Origin: Hyphomicrobium_A sp963722495
Lineage (GTDB): Bacteria > Pseudomonadota > Alphaproteobacteria > Rhizobiales > Hyphomicrobiaceae
Length of the DNA stretch: 64,000 nt
NCBI GenBank assembly: GCA_963722495.1
Contig: CAVRND010000011.1
Coordinates: 310,001-374,000, forward strand
Reading direction: 5' to 3'
Part shown: one piece after another, positions 17,133 through 24,598 of the stretch
How the letters are laid out: the number at the start of each line of letters is the position of its first letter
Position numbering within the stretch: the first letter of the stretch is position 1
The notes under the pieces: model-generated
Database searches by the model: none
What the model was told of the DNA's origin: nothing
What the model saw: the letters and a program-made list of their open reading frames with translations, nothing else
Made by a program: the position numbers and the translations under genes

Positions 17133-17290
17133 CACCTCTCCCAGTGGGAGAGGTCGGCTGGATGTGCGCAGCACGACAGCCGGGTGAGGGGATGCGAGGC
17201 TTCAAGTTTTGTGGCTCTGCGGCAAAGGGAGCAACCCCTCACCCGGAAGCTCATAGTATTCGCTTCCGACCTCTCCCTCTGGGAGAGGTG
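17133..17290. repeat. Nested palindromic intergenic repeat (REP/BIME-like)
   Basis: Two near-identical hairpins, ACCTCTCCC-3-GGGAGAGGT at 17134-17154 and 17269-17289, are themselves inverted copies of each other (one mismatch over 24 bases). Between them lie CCGGGTGAGGGG (17180-17191) and its complement (17235-17246). The whole forms a cruciform-capable element between yraN and gshB. CCTCTCCC/GGGAGAGG palindromes are common dispersed repeats in this bacterial order. There is no protein in it. Confidence 0.85.
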
Positions 17291-17384
17291 AGAGCGCTGC
17301 CGGCGGCGCAACCCAGAAGTTTTGATGGGCCTTTAGGAATCGGCACCATATACGGGTGCAGTCAGATCTCTCCAGCGAGCCGTC

Positions 17385-18323
17385 ATGCCCTTGCGCGTTG
17401 CCGTCCAGATGGACCCGATCGAGCGGATCGACATCCGCGGCGATTCCACCTTTGCCATCCTGCTCGAGGCGCAAAAGCGCGGGCACAACATCTTCTATTA
17501 CACCCCGCCCAACCTCGCGCTGCACGGCGACAAGCTGCTGGCGCGCGGCGCGACGCTGGAGGTGCACGACAAGCAGAGCGGCCACTACAAGCTGACGCGC
17601 CCGCGCGTCGAGGATCTGTCGAAGCGCGATGTGGTGCTGCTGCGCCAGGACCCGCCGTTCGACATGGCCTACATCACGACCACGCATCTGTTGGAGCGCA
17701 TCCACCCCAAGACGCTGGTCGTCAATGATCCGGCGCAGGTGCGCAACGCGCCGGAGAAGATCTTCGTCCTCGACTTCCTCGACCTGATGCCGCCGACCAT
17801 CGTCACGCGCTCGCTCGACGACCTGCAGGCGTTCCGCAAGGACATGGGCGACGTCATCCTGAAGCCCCTCTACGGCAACGGCGGCGCCGCTATTTTCCGT
17901 ATCGGCAAGGACGACACCAACGCCGGCGCGCTGGTCGAGCTGTTCCAGGGCGTGTTCCGCGAGCCGTTCATGGTGCAGCAGTATCGGCCCGAGGTGCGCG
18001 AGGGCGATAAGCGCATCATCCTCGTCGACGGCGAGGTGGCGGGGGCCATCAACCGCGTTCCGGCCTCGGGCGAGACGCGATCCAACCTGCACGTCGGCGG
18101 CACGGCGAAGGCGACGAAGCTGACGAAGCGCGACGAGGAGATCTGCGCGCGGCTCGGACCGGAGCTGAAGCGGCGCGGCCTGCTGTTCACGGGCATCGAC
18201 GTGATCGGGCCGTACCTGACCGAGATCAACGTCACCTCCCCGACCGGCATCCGGCAGGTGAAGCAGTTTGGCGGCGCTGACATCGCGGCGCTGATCTGGG
18301 ATGCGATCGAAGCGAAGCTGTAG
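17385..18323 (+). CDS. gshB: Glutathione synthetase
   Basis: GshB joins gamma-glutamylcysteine and glycine using ATP. The 312 aa product is the standard size with an ATP-grasp fold. The N-terminus PLRVAVQMDPIERIDIRGDS is characteristic. LRQDPPFDMAYITTTHLLE, the ATP-binding DVILKPLYGNGGAAIFRI, and GLLFTGIDVIGPYLTEINVT with metal-binding residues are all intact. The C-terminal SPTGIRQVKQFGG is conserved. It follows the palindromic repeat element and converges on the carboxypeptidase gene at 18341. Confidence 0.98.
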   Translation: MPLRVAVQMDPIERIDIRGDSTFAILLEAQKRGHNIFYYTPPNLALHGDKLLARGATLEVHDKQSGHYKLTRPRVEDLSKRDVVLLRQDPPFDMAYITTTHLLERIHPKTLVVNDPAQVRNAPEKIFVLDFLDLMPPTIVTRSLDDLQAFRKDMGDVILKPLYGNGGAAIFRIGKDDTNAGALVELFQGVFREPFMVQQYRPEVREGDKRIILVDGEVAGAINRVPASGETRSNLHVGGTAKATKLTKRDEEICARLGPELKRRGLLFTGIDVIGPYLTEINVTSPTGIRQVKQFGGADIAALIWDAIEAKL

Positions 18324-18340
18324 AACGCCGCACGGGGCGA

Positions 18341-19489
18341 TCAATCGATCGGCTGGCGGCGCTTTTTTTTCTTCACGGTCTTCTTTCCCGACGACTTGGT
18401 CGCGGAGACCTTCTTCACGACCGACTTGGCATCGGGCTTGGCGTCGGGCGCCGCTGGGGCAGCGCTGGCGGCGACGGTCTGAGGCGGTGGGGGCGGTGGC
18501 GCCTTGCAGGCACGGAAGCGCTCGACCATCAGCGGATCCGGCTCGAAAGCTGCGCCGACCACTTCACTTGGATAGTTCTCGACCCGGGCAATCGGGAAAG
18601 CCGACTTCCATTCGCGGGTGCGGAAACCGTTCTCCAGCAGGGCCGCGGCGCGGGCGGTCCGCGCGTTGCTGCTCGACTCGCCCAAGATCACGGCGATGAG
18701 GCGGCGCCCGTTGCGCGTTGCGCTGGCGACCAGATTATAGCCCGATGCGCAGGTGTAGCCGGTCTTGATGCCGTCGCCGCCCGGAAAGCCCGTCAGCAGC
18801 GCATTGTGGGTGCCGATGGTGACCTTCTCGATCGTTGCTTGCGTCTGTGCGTAGAGCGGCGCCTCCTCGGGAAAATCGCGCAACAGCGCTTGAGCCAGGA
18901 TGCCCATGTCGCGCGCCGTGGTGACCTGTTGCTCGGCTGGCAGGCCGTGCGGATTGATGAAGTGGGTGTGCGCCATGCCCAGGCGCGCGGCGGTCTGGTT
19001 CATCTCCTTGACGAACGAAGCCTCGTCACCGCCCAGCGTTTCCGAAATGGCGACGGCGACATCGTTCGCGGAGCGCATGATCAATGCGTGCAGCGCCTGG
19101 TCGAGGGTGATGTCCTTGCCGACCTTGAGGCCGAGGCGGGTTGGCGGCTGCTTGAAGGCGTCGGGGGAGATGAAGATCTTCGTCTCTTTCGTCGCCCGCC
19201 CTTCGCGAATGGCGGTGAAGACGAGGTAGGCCGTCATCATTTTGGTGAGCGAGGCAGGGTACCACGGCGCATCGAGGTCCTCGGCGTAGAGGACGTGACC
19301 GTCCTCGAAGTCGAAAACGAGCGCGGTGCCAGCAGCGGCCGGCTGGGCGCAGAAGGCCCAGGCCGCGAGCGCAGCCGTCAATGCGATACATCCGTCCTTA
19401 GCCAAGACGCCGGCCCTTTTCGCTAAGCCGTTGATTCCCCAGATCGCAAGTATGCCGAACTTGGCAGCAAATGTCAGCCCGCAACCCAT
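18341..19489 (-). CDS. D-alanyl-D-alanine carboxypeptidase (DacC/PBP5-like) with basic tail
   Basis: This is a serine-type DD-carboxypeptidase (S11) that trims peptidoglycan stem peptides. The catalytic SXXK is SLTK in APWYPASLTKMMTAYLVFTA, the second motif is SAND (HALIMRSANDVAVAIS), and the third is KTG in GDGIKTGYTCASGYNLVAS. A hydrophobic export signal precedes the mature start at AGTALVFDFEDG. The C-terminus differs from classic PBP5: instead of an amphipathic anchor it has a Pro run and a Lys/Ala-rich tail ending KKTVKKKKRRQPID, which could bind anionic envelope polymers. The exact start within the long N-terminus is uncertain. Confidence 0.92.
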   Translation of the reverse strand: MGCGLTFAAKFGILAIWGINGLAKRAGVLAKDGCIALTAALAAWAFCAQPAAAGTALVFDFEDGHVLYAEDLDAPWYPASLTKMMTAYLVFTAIREGRATKETKIFISPDAFKQPPTRLGLKVGKDITLDQALHALIMRSANDVAVAISETLGGDEASFVKEMNQTAARLGMAHTHFINPHGLPAEQQVTTARDMGILAQALLRDFPEEAPLYAQTQATIEKVTIGTHNALLTGFPGGDGIKTGYTCASGYNLVASATRNGRRLIAVILGESSSNARTARAAALLENGFRTREWKSAFPIARVENYPSEVVGAAFEPDPLMVERFRACKAPPPPPPQTVAASAAPAAPDAKPDAKSVVKKVSATKSSGKKTVKKKKRRQPID

Positions 19490-19715
19490 TATCAGAGGTG
19501 GGCGGGGCAGGTCCTACCAATTTCTCCCGTGCGGCAGAACTATGTCGACCTGTCGGGCGTTGTGGGCGCACTGCCCGGGTCCCCGCGGCATCAATCCGAT
19601 CGGAGCGATTTTTGCGTGAGAGGCGACGGAGCGCCCCCCAAGGGGACGTTCCTTTACTGCTCGCGCAGAGTGCCGGTCTCAACGGGGCCTGACGCAGCCA
19701 AAGAAACATGAGGAG

Positions 19716-19904
19716 ATGATGATGAAGTACCTTGTTGCGATGGCCCTGCTGGCCGCCCCCCTCGCCATGGCGGCTGCGCCGACGCCGGCCGAAGCTGGTC
19801 ACCGCGACGGCATGCGCTGTCACATGGTCAAGAAGACCGTCTGGAAGTGGGGCAAGCGTAAGACCAAGTGGGTCCAGGTGTGTAAGCAGCGCCACCGTCA
19901 CTAA
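19716..19904 (+). CDS. Small secreted basic protein (about 60 aa)
   Basis: No known family. Three ATGs in a row follow GAGGAG; the third (19722) has the best spacing. A signal peptide (MKYLVAMALLAAPLAMAAAP) is followed by a strongly basic mature part with two cysteines and tryptophans, GMRCHMVKKTVWKWGKRKTK, ending CKQRHRH. It is monocistronic: a clear terminator lies 15 bp downstream. A similar small, exported, Arg/His-rich protein lies at 50402, so the genome may have a set of such cationic periplasmic or surface peptides. Confidence 0.8.
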   Translation: MMMKYLVAMALLAAPLAMAAAPTPAEAGHRDGMRCHMVKKTVWKWGKRKTKWVQVCKQRHRH

Positions 19905-19918
19905 CGGATTTCACGACC

Positions 19919-19967
19919 CCGCTCGCTCGCGCCGCATTCCTGACTGTGGCCGGGCGGGCGGTTTTTT
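19919..19967 (+). terminator. Intrinsic terminator after the small secreted protein
   Basis: An 11-bp stem with two G-U pairs (19919-19929 with 19951-19961) and a long loop is followed directly by TTTTTT. Confidence 0.7.
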
Positions 19968-19989
19968 GTGTCCGGGTACGAAAGAACGT

Positions 19990-20647
19990 TCAGTGCGGCA
20001 GCAGCACGAAGGCGTCACCCTCGAGTGCCGTCAGTCCGCGCTGCTTGAAGTGCGGGTGATCCACCAGCACGTCCCTCGACACGACCTGCGCGCACTCGTA
20101 TCGGTCGCCAAACAGGTCGAGTACCGTTTGCCTTGGGGTCGAAAATGGAGGCCCTGACATCTGGCGCTGATCGTAGTCGAGCGTGATGAGGAGGATCCGC
20201 GCCTCCGCGGGCAGCATCGCTTTCATTTTTTCTGCGTAGCGGCGCTGCATGTCGGCGGGCAACGCGATGAGCGCGGCACGATCATAGACGCCGCCGACGT
20301 CGGCAACGGCCGTGTGCCGGCAGATCGAAGAAATCGCCGCACCAAATCTCGTAGGGGCCGGTCGATTTGATCGTGAAGCTTCCTGCGGTGCGGACCGTCG
20401 GGACGAGCTCGCGCTCGGCAAAGAATTCGTCGACGGCCTGCTCGCTGAGCTCCGCGCCGATGACATGATGGCCCTGCTGCGCCAGCCAGACCATGTCGAG
20501 GCTCTTGCCGCACAGAGGCACGAAGACCTTCGCGCCCGCATGCAGCTCCAGGCGCTGCCAGTGCTTCTGTAAGGCCCGGTCGAACTCCGGCTGATGGAAG
20601 CCGATTTCCTTGTTCTTCCAGCGTTCGCGCCAGAATGAGGGATCCAT
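19990..20647 (-). CDS. Thiopurine S-methyltransferase family protein, frameshifted near 20318
   Basis: This is a SAM-dependent methyltransferase of the TPMT family, bacterial members of which methylate thiopurines or oxidised selenium/tellurium compounds. The first frame begins MDPSFWRERWKNKEIGFHQP and includes the SAM motif KVFVPLCGKSLDMVWLAQQG and GAELSEQAVDEFFAE, then GDFFDLP. The second (+1) frame continues VADVGGVYDRAALIALP and DYDQRQMSGPPFSTPRQTV to the C-terminus. The reconstructed length of about 218 aa is exactly the family size. One extra base near 20318 explains the break. The physiological substrate is unknown. Confidence 0.92.
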
Positions 20648-20665
20648 GGGCTCTCGTCGCCTCGC

Positions 20666-21913
20666 TTAGCTGCGATAGTCGGCGTTGATGTCGATATAGC
20701 CGTGCGTGAGATCGCAGGTCCACACGGTTGCCCGCCCGTCGCCGATGCCGAGGTCGACGCGCAGGGTGATCTCCGCACCCTTCATATAGAGCGCGACTTC
20801 GTCTTCGCTATAGCTCGGTGCGCGCTCGCCCTCGTGAGCGACGAGAATGTCGCCGAAGCGGATCGATAACTTGTCGCGGTCCGCAGCTTCGCCCGACTTG
20901 CCGACCGCCATGACGACGCGGCCCCAGTTGGCGTCCTCGCCGGCAATTGCGGTTTTGACAAGCGGCGAGTTGCCGATCGACAATCCGATGCGGCGCGCCG
21001 CGCGATCGCTCTCGGCCCCTTGCACCTCGACAGTAACGAACTTGGTGATGCCTTCGCCGTCCTTGGCGACGAGGATCGCCAGCTCGCGCAACAGGTCATG
21101 CAGCGCGGCGGCGAAATCTGCCAGCCGCGGATCCGTGGCGTCCTCGATGCGCGGGCAGCCGCGCTTTTCCGCTTCGCCCGTCGCGAACACGAGCAGCGTA
21201 TCGCTGGTCGAGGTGTCGCCGTCGACGGTCACGCAGTTGAATGTGCGGTCGGCGCCGTCGGCGACGAGCGTGTGCAACACAGGCGCTGCGATCGGCGCAT
21301 CGGTGAAGACGAAGCACAGCATCGTCGCCATGTCCGGCTGGATCATGCCGGAGCCTTTGCAGAAGCCGTTGATCACCACCTCGTGGCCGTCGATCTTCGC
21401 GGCGCGCGACGCGAGCTTGGGGAAAGTGTCCGTGGTCATGATAGCGCGCGCCGCCGCGTGCCAGGCGTCGGCTTTCGTTTCGCCGGCGAGCGTGCCGAGC
21501 AGATGTGCGAACTTGCCGGCTTCGAGCGGCTCGCCGATCACGCCTGTCGAGGCGATGAATACCTCGCCGGGGGCGCAGCCGACGGCCGCAGCCGCCGCAT
21601 CGGCGGTGATCACGACCGCTTCGAGGCCCTTCTTGCCGGTGAAGGCGTTGGCGTTGCCGGAATTGACGACCAGCGCCCGTGCCTTGCCGTCGCGCAGACC
21701 GATGGCGCACCAGTCTACGGGCGCCGAGCGCGTCTTGGAACGTGTCAGCACGCCGGCGACTTGGGTGCCGGGCGCCAATATGCCGAGCAGTAGGTCCGTG
21801 CGGCCCCTGTAGCGGATGCCGGCCGCGGCCGTTGCAAAGCGCACGCCCGGGACTTCCGGGACGTCAGGCAGGCCGGCGGGGGCGAAAGGCGATACGGGGA
21901 TGGGCTTACCCAT
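20666..21913 (-). CDS. argJ: Bifunctional glutamate N-acetyltransferase / N-acetylglutamate synthase
   Basis: ArgJ recycles the acetyl group between acetylornithine and glutamate in arginine synthesis. It is made as one chain that self-cleaves before the catalytic Thr in GMIQPDMATMLCFVF (cleavage Ala|Thr). The 415 aa starts MGKPIPVSPFAPAGLPDVPE. TRSKTRSAPVDWC, VNSGNANAFTGKKG and IASTGVIGEPL are conserved, and the C-terminus GYIDINADYRS is standard. It lies between the TPMT gene and the MerR-ATPase fusion, all on the minus strand. In related genomes argJ neighbours the parvulin and secA, as here. Confidence 0.98.
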   Translation of the reverse strand: MGKPIPVSPFAPAGLPDVPEVPGVRFATAAAGIRYRGRTDLLLGILAPGTQVAGVLTRSKTRSAPVDWCAIGLRDGKARALVVNSGNANAFTGKKGLEAVVITADAAAAAVGCAPGEVFIASTGVIGEPLEAGKFAHLLGTLAGETKADAWHAAARAIMTTDTFPKLASRAAKIDGHEVVINGFCKGSGMIQPDMATMLCFVFTDAPIAAPVLHTLVADGADRTFNCVTVDGDTSTSDTLLVFATGEAEKRGCPRIEDATDPRLADFAAALHDLLRELAILVAKDGEGITKFVTVEVQGAESDRAARRIGLSIGNSPLVKTAIAGEDANWGRVVMAVGKSGEAADRDKLSIRFGDILVAHEGERAPSYSEDEVALYMKGAEITLRVDLGIGDGRATVWTCDLTHGYIDINADYRS

Positions 21914-21968
21914 GGACGTGCTCCGGCGCGTTGGCGAAAGGTCATGCGAGAGTCGAGGCAGCCATTCC

Positions 21969-23021
21969 TTACGCCACCTCCGGGCGCCAGGCGATGACAC
22001 CTTCGGTTCGCGCCCGGACTTCGGGCGAAGCAAGACAAGTGGCCACCGCCTCGTACCCTGGTGCACCAGCGTAAGCCGCGACGAGGGTTGGCGGGCTGTG
22101 GTTGGCCGGGCACAGGATGATTGTCTCCTCGGGGCCAACGGCCGCCAGGTCCAGAATGGCTGACGACCTGGTGAGCAGGAATAATCGCTGGCCGGTCGGC
22201 GCGCGCCGTCGCAGATGCGCGATCAGCGCTTCCTGCGTGGCGTGGTCCAATCCGTGTTCCACCATGTCGACGACCGCCGGGCCTTGCGATTCCAGTCCGA
22301 CGAGAAGCACGATCAGCGCGTCGGAAGCCGTGGCGCCGTCCTCGGTGAGCCACGTCATTGTCTGTTCGATGCGCAACCCGAGCATGGGGTCGGCGTCCAT
22401 CCGTCTGCGAGCTTCTGCGCCGCCATCTTGCGACCGCTCGATGTCGAGGAAGATTGCGTCGGGTAACTCTTGGGCGAGGCGTCGGGCAAACCGCGTCTTG
22501 CCGCTGCCAAGCGGACCGACGATGTAGTTGAGCGCTCGCATGTCGCGCAACTCGAAGCGCTCGCCAGCCCACGGCCAGGGAAGGTCGAAGGCGACACAAA
22601 CTTCCGCGGTGGGACGCGCCAGCCGCGCAAGCTCGACGACCGTCGGCAGCTGCCCGGCTGCGATGCCGGCGCGCAGATCACGCACCTTTGCCACCGCGTC
22701 GGCGAGTCCGCGCATGCGCCCCTCGAGAGCAGCCTGGTGCGCAGCGAGGGCTGGTTCCAAGTCTTTTGCCTCGCCAGCCAGCACGCGCGCAATCTGCGCG
22801 AGGCTGAGACCTAATGCGCGCAGTGCGACGACTTCGGTCGCGCGTGCCATTTCAACGGGGCCATAGGCGCGCCAGCCCGCCGCGGTGCGCACGGGAGAGA
22901 CAAGGCCACGCTGCTCATAGAGGCGCAGGGCTTTCGCAGACACTCCGAGCCGCTCGGCGGCTTTAGAGGGGCGCAGGTATTGATTTGAAGGCCGCACTCG
23001 TCGCCTCGTCGGGGTTGGCAT
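21969..23021 (-). CDS. MerR-type HTH fused to a P-loop ATPase-like domain
   Basis: Residues about 15-82 form a MerR winged-helix: YLRPSKAAERLGVSAKALRL, YEQRGLVSPVRTAAGWRAYG, LRALGLSLAQIARVLAG. A helical linker follows. From about residue 140 an ABC/AAA-type ATPase fold begins, with Walker A at 169-176 (IVGPLGSGKTRFARRLAQ) and a late RLFLLTRSSAILDLA-type strand. The usual MerR dimerisation/effector segment is short. It may act as an ATP-responsive regulator, but no target is evident. Start 23021 (MPTPT) is preferred; 23090 is possible. It lies immediately downstream of the parvulin terminator. Confidence 0.85.
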   Translation of the reverse strand: MPTPTRRRVRPSNQYLRPSKAAERLGVSAKALRLYEQRGLVSPVRTAAGWRAYGPVEMARATEVVALRALGLSLAQIARVLAGEAKDLEPALAAHQAALEGRMRGLADAVAKVRDLRAGIAAGQLPTVVELARLARPTAEVCVAFDLPWPWAGERFELRDMRALNYIVGPLGSGKTRFARRLAQELPDAIFLDIERSQDGGAEARRRMDADPMLGLRIEQTMTWLTEDGATASDALIVLLVGLESQGPAVVDMVEHGLDHATQEALIAHLRRRAPTGQRLFLLTRSSAILDLAAVGPEETIILCPANHSPPTLVAAYAGAPGYEAVATCLASPEVRARTEGVIAWRPEVA

Positions 23022-23092
23022 CGCCGCCTTTATCGGGGCGGCCCCAAGGGCCGGGTCAAGTGCCTCTCCCCCTGCATGGGATGTTGTCACCT

Positions 23093-23126
23093 AAAAAAGA
23101 TCGGGCCGCTTGGAGCAAGCGGCCCG
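23093..23126 (-). terminator. Intrinsic terminator of the parvulin gene
   Basis: An 11-bp perfect stem (23102-23112 with 23116-23126) with a 3-nt loop is followed on the minus strand by a run of six T. It lies about 90 bp past the parvulin stop. Confidence 0.9.
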
Positions 23127-23133
23127 TTTGGCT

Positions 23134-23212
23134 TTTGTCATCCTGGGGCTTGCCCCGAGGATCCAACTCTCAACTTGCAGCGCGATCCTCGGCTCAAGGT
23201 CGAGGACATCAG
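23134..23212. repeat. Imperfect palindromic intergenic repeat
   Basis: The stretch contains GTCATCCTGGGGCTTGCCCC and GAGGATCC, then an imperfect inverted counterpart GCGATCCTCGGCTC and GTCGAGGACATC. Such GTCATCC...GAGGATC palindromes are a dispersed intergenic family in Hyphomicrobiales. It separates the terminator from the parvulin stop. Confidence 0.5.
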
Positions 23213-23215
23213 GGG

Positions 23216-24190
23216 TTAGGGCTTCGGTGCAGGCGGCGCGTTAGGCGCCGGCGCGGCCGGTGCTGCTCCCGGAGCGGCGCCGGGAGCGGGTGCCGCGCCA
23301 GCGGGCGGCTGAGCTTCCTTTGCCTTCGCCTGGTCCTCGATCATCTTCTTGATGCCGGCATCGACGTAATCGATCTTGGCTTTGCCGCGCAGCGCGGCGG
23401 AGGCTTCCTGCGCCTTCCGGACGGCAAGCGAGTTCAAGATCGTCGCCTTCACCTGGTCGAACGTCGGCGGCGCCTTGGTGCGGCGATCCTCGAGCTTGAT
23501 AATGTGCCAGCCGAAGTTTGTCTTCACTGGCTCTGAAACCTCGCCCTTCTGCATCTTGGCGACGGCGCCTTCGAATTCGGGGACCATCTGGCCGACGCCG
23601 AAGTAGCCGAGCAGACCGCCCTGCTCCTTGGAGCCGGTATCGGAAGAATTCTCCTTGGCCAGCTGTGCGAAGTCGCCGCCGGCGACGATCTTGGCGCGCA
23701 GCTCCTTTGCCTTCGCTTCGCTATCGACGAGGATGTGCCGTGCCGCGAACTCGATCTCGGGCTTCAGCTCGGCGACGCGGGCGTTGTAGATCTTCTTCGC
23801 CTCGTCCTCGCTGACGCTGGCCTTCAACGTCTTCTCGAAATACTGCTCGCGCAAAGCGCGCTGGCGCAGGTAGGCCAGTTGCGTCTGGAACTCGGGCGTG
23901 TCGCCGAGCTTGGCCGCTTCGGCGGCGTTGGCGAACAACTGATTGTCGATGAGATATTCGGCAAGTGCACGCCGCCTTACCTCGGGCGGTAGGTTGGCAA
24001 GCTCGGAGCCGATCTCGCCCTCCGCGATCTTCATGTCGGATTCGGTGATCTGCTTGCCGTCGACGGTGGCGACGACCTTGCTGCCGGCAGCGTCCTGCGC
24101 CAGGCCGACTTGGCCGTGCGAAGTAATGGCAACGACCGCGAGTGCGGCGATGCCCGCAAGGACGCGCATATTTGGAATTACTCGATGCAT
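23216..24190 (-). CDS. Periplasmic parvulin-type peptidyl-prolyl isomerase
   Basis: This exported PpiC/SurA-like foldase of 324 aa helps fold secreted proteins. The start at 24190 gives MHRVIPNMRVLAGIAALAVV and a cleavable signal. A SurA_N-like helical region (ITESDMKIAEGEIGSELANL; ALAEYLIDNQLFANAAE) precedes the parvulin domain: FAARHILVDSEAKAKELRAK, GGLLGYFGVGQMVPEFEGAV, VKTNFGWHIIKLEDRR. The C-terminus is an Ala/Pro/Gly repeat tail (PAPGAAPGAAPAAPAPNAPP) likely to be disordered. It is divergent from secA, a conserved arrangement linking export and folding. Confidence 0.95.
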   Translation of the reverse strand: MHRVIPNMRVLAGIAALAVVAITSHGQVGLAQDAAGSKVVATVDGKQITESDMKIAEGEIGSELANLPPEVRRRALAEYLIDNQLFANAAEAAKLGDTPEFQTQLAYLRQRALREQYFEKTLKASVSEDEAKKIYNARVAELKPEIEFAARHILVDSEAKAKELRAKIVAGGDFAQLAKENSSDTGSKEQGGLLGYFGVGQMVPEFEGAVAKMQKGEVSEPVKTNFGWHIIKLEDRRTKAPPTFDQVKATILNSLAVRKAQEASAALRGKAKIDYVDAGIKKMIEDQAKAKEAQPPAGAAPAPGAAPGAAPAAPAPNAPPAPKP

Positions 24191-24598
24191 GCTTGATCTC
24201 TTGATTTGTTCGGCGGGCCGAAGACGAAGGCAAACCCGCAGTGTTGCGCACTCGTGCAACACGAAACGGGCGTGGCCGGCCGGCTGCGGGCCCATGGATA
24301 GTGGGGCCGATACCCGCTGCCAAGTTAAGAATTCGACAGTTGGTGGGGGATTTTTGGGCCTCTGTAGGGTCTGCAGATAGAGTTTCCGATGCGTTGACAA
24401 GCCTATGGTGCGGTCCTTATCTCTCCCCCGCGGCCGAACTACATGCGTCAAGGGCGCTTCGAGCGCACTTGACGGCTGTATTCTGTACGCGGGGTCCGTC
24501 AAATCTCGGCTGATACGACGGCCTTCCGCGCGGGCAGATTGTCCGAACGCCATGCCAATGCCTCCCGGCGCGAGCCCGGATTTTAGGGAAGACTTCGA
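24191..24598 (+). promoter_or_regulatory. Divergent parvulin/secA control region with candidate secA promoter
   Basis: This 408-bp gap contains TTGACA (24394-24399), a 17-bp spacer and TTATCT (24417-24422), a good housekeeping promoter that would give secA a leader of about 170 nt. No coding sequence or further structure was recognised in the rest. Confidence 0.5.
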
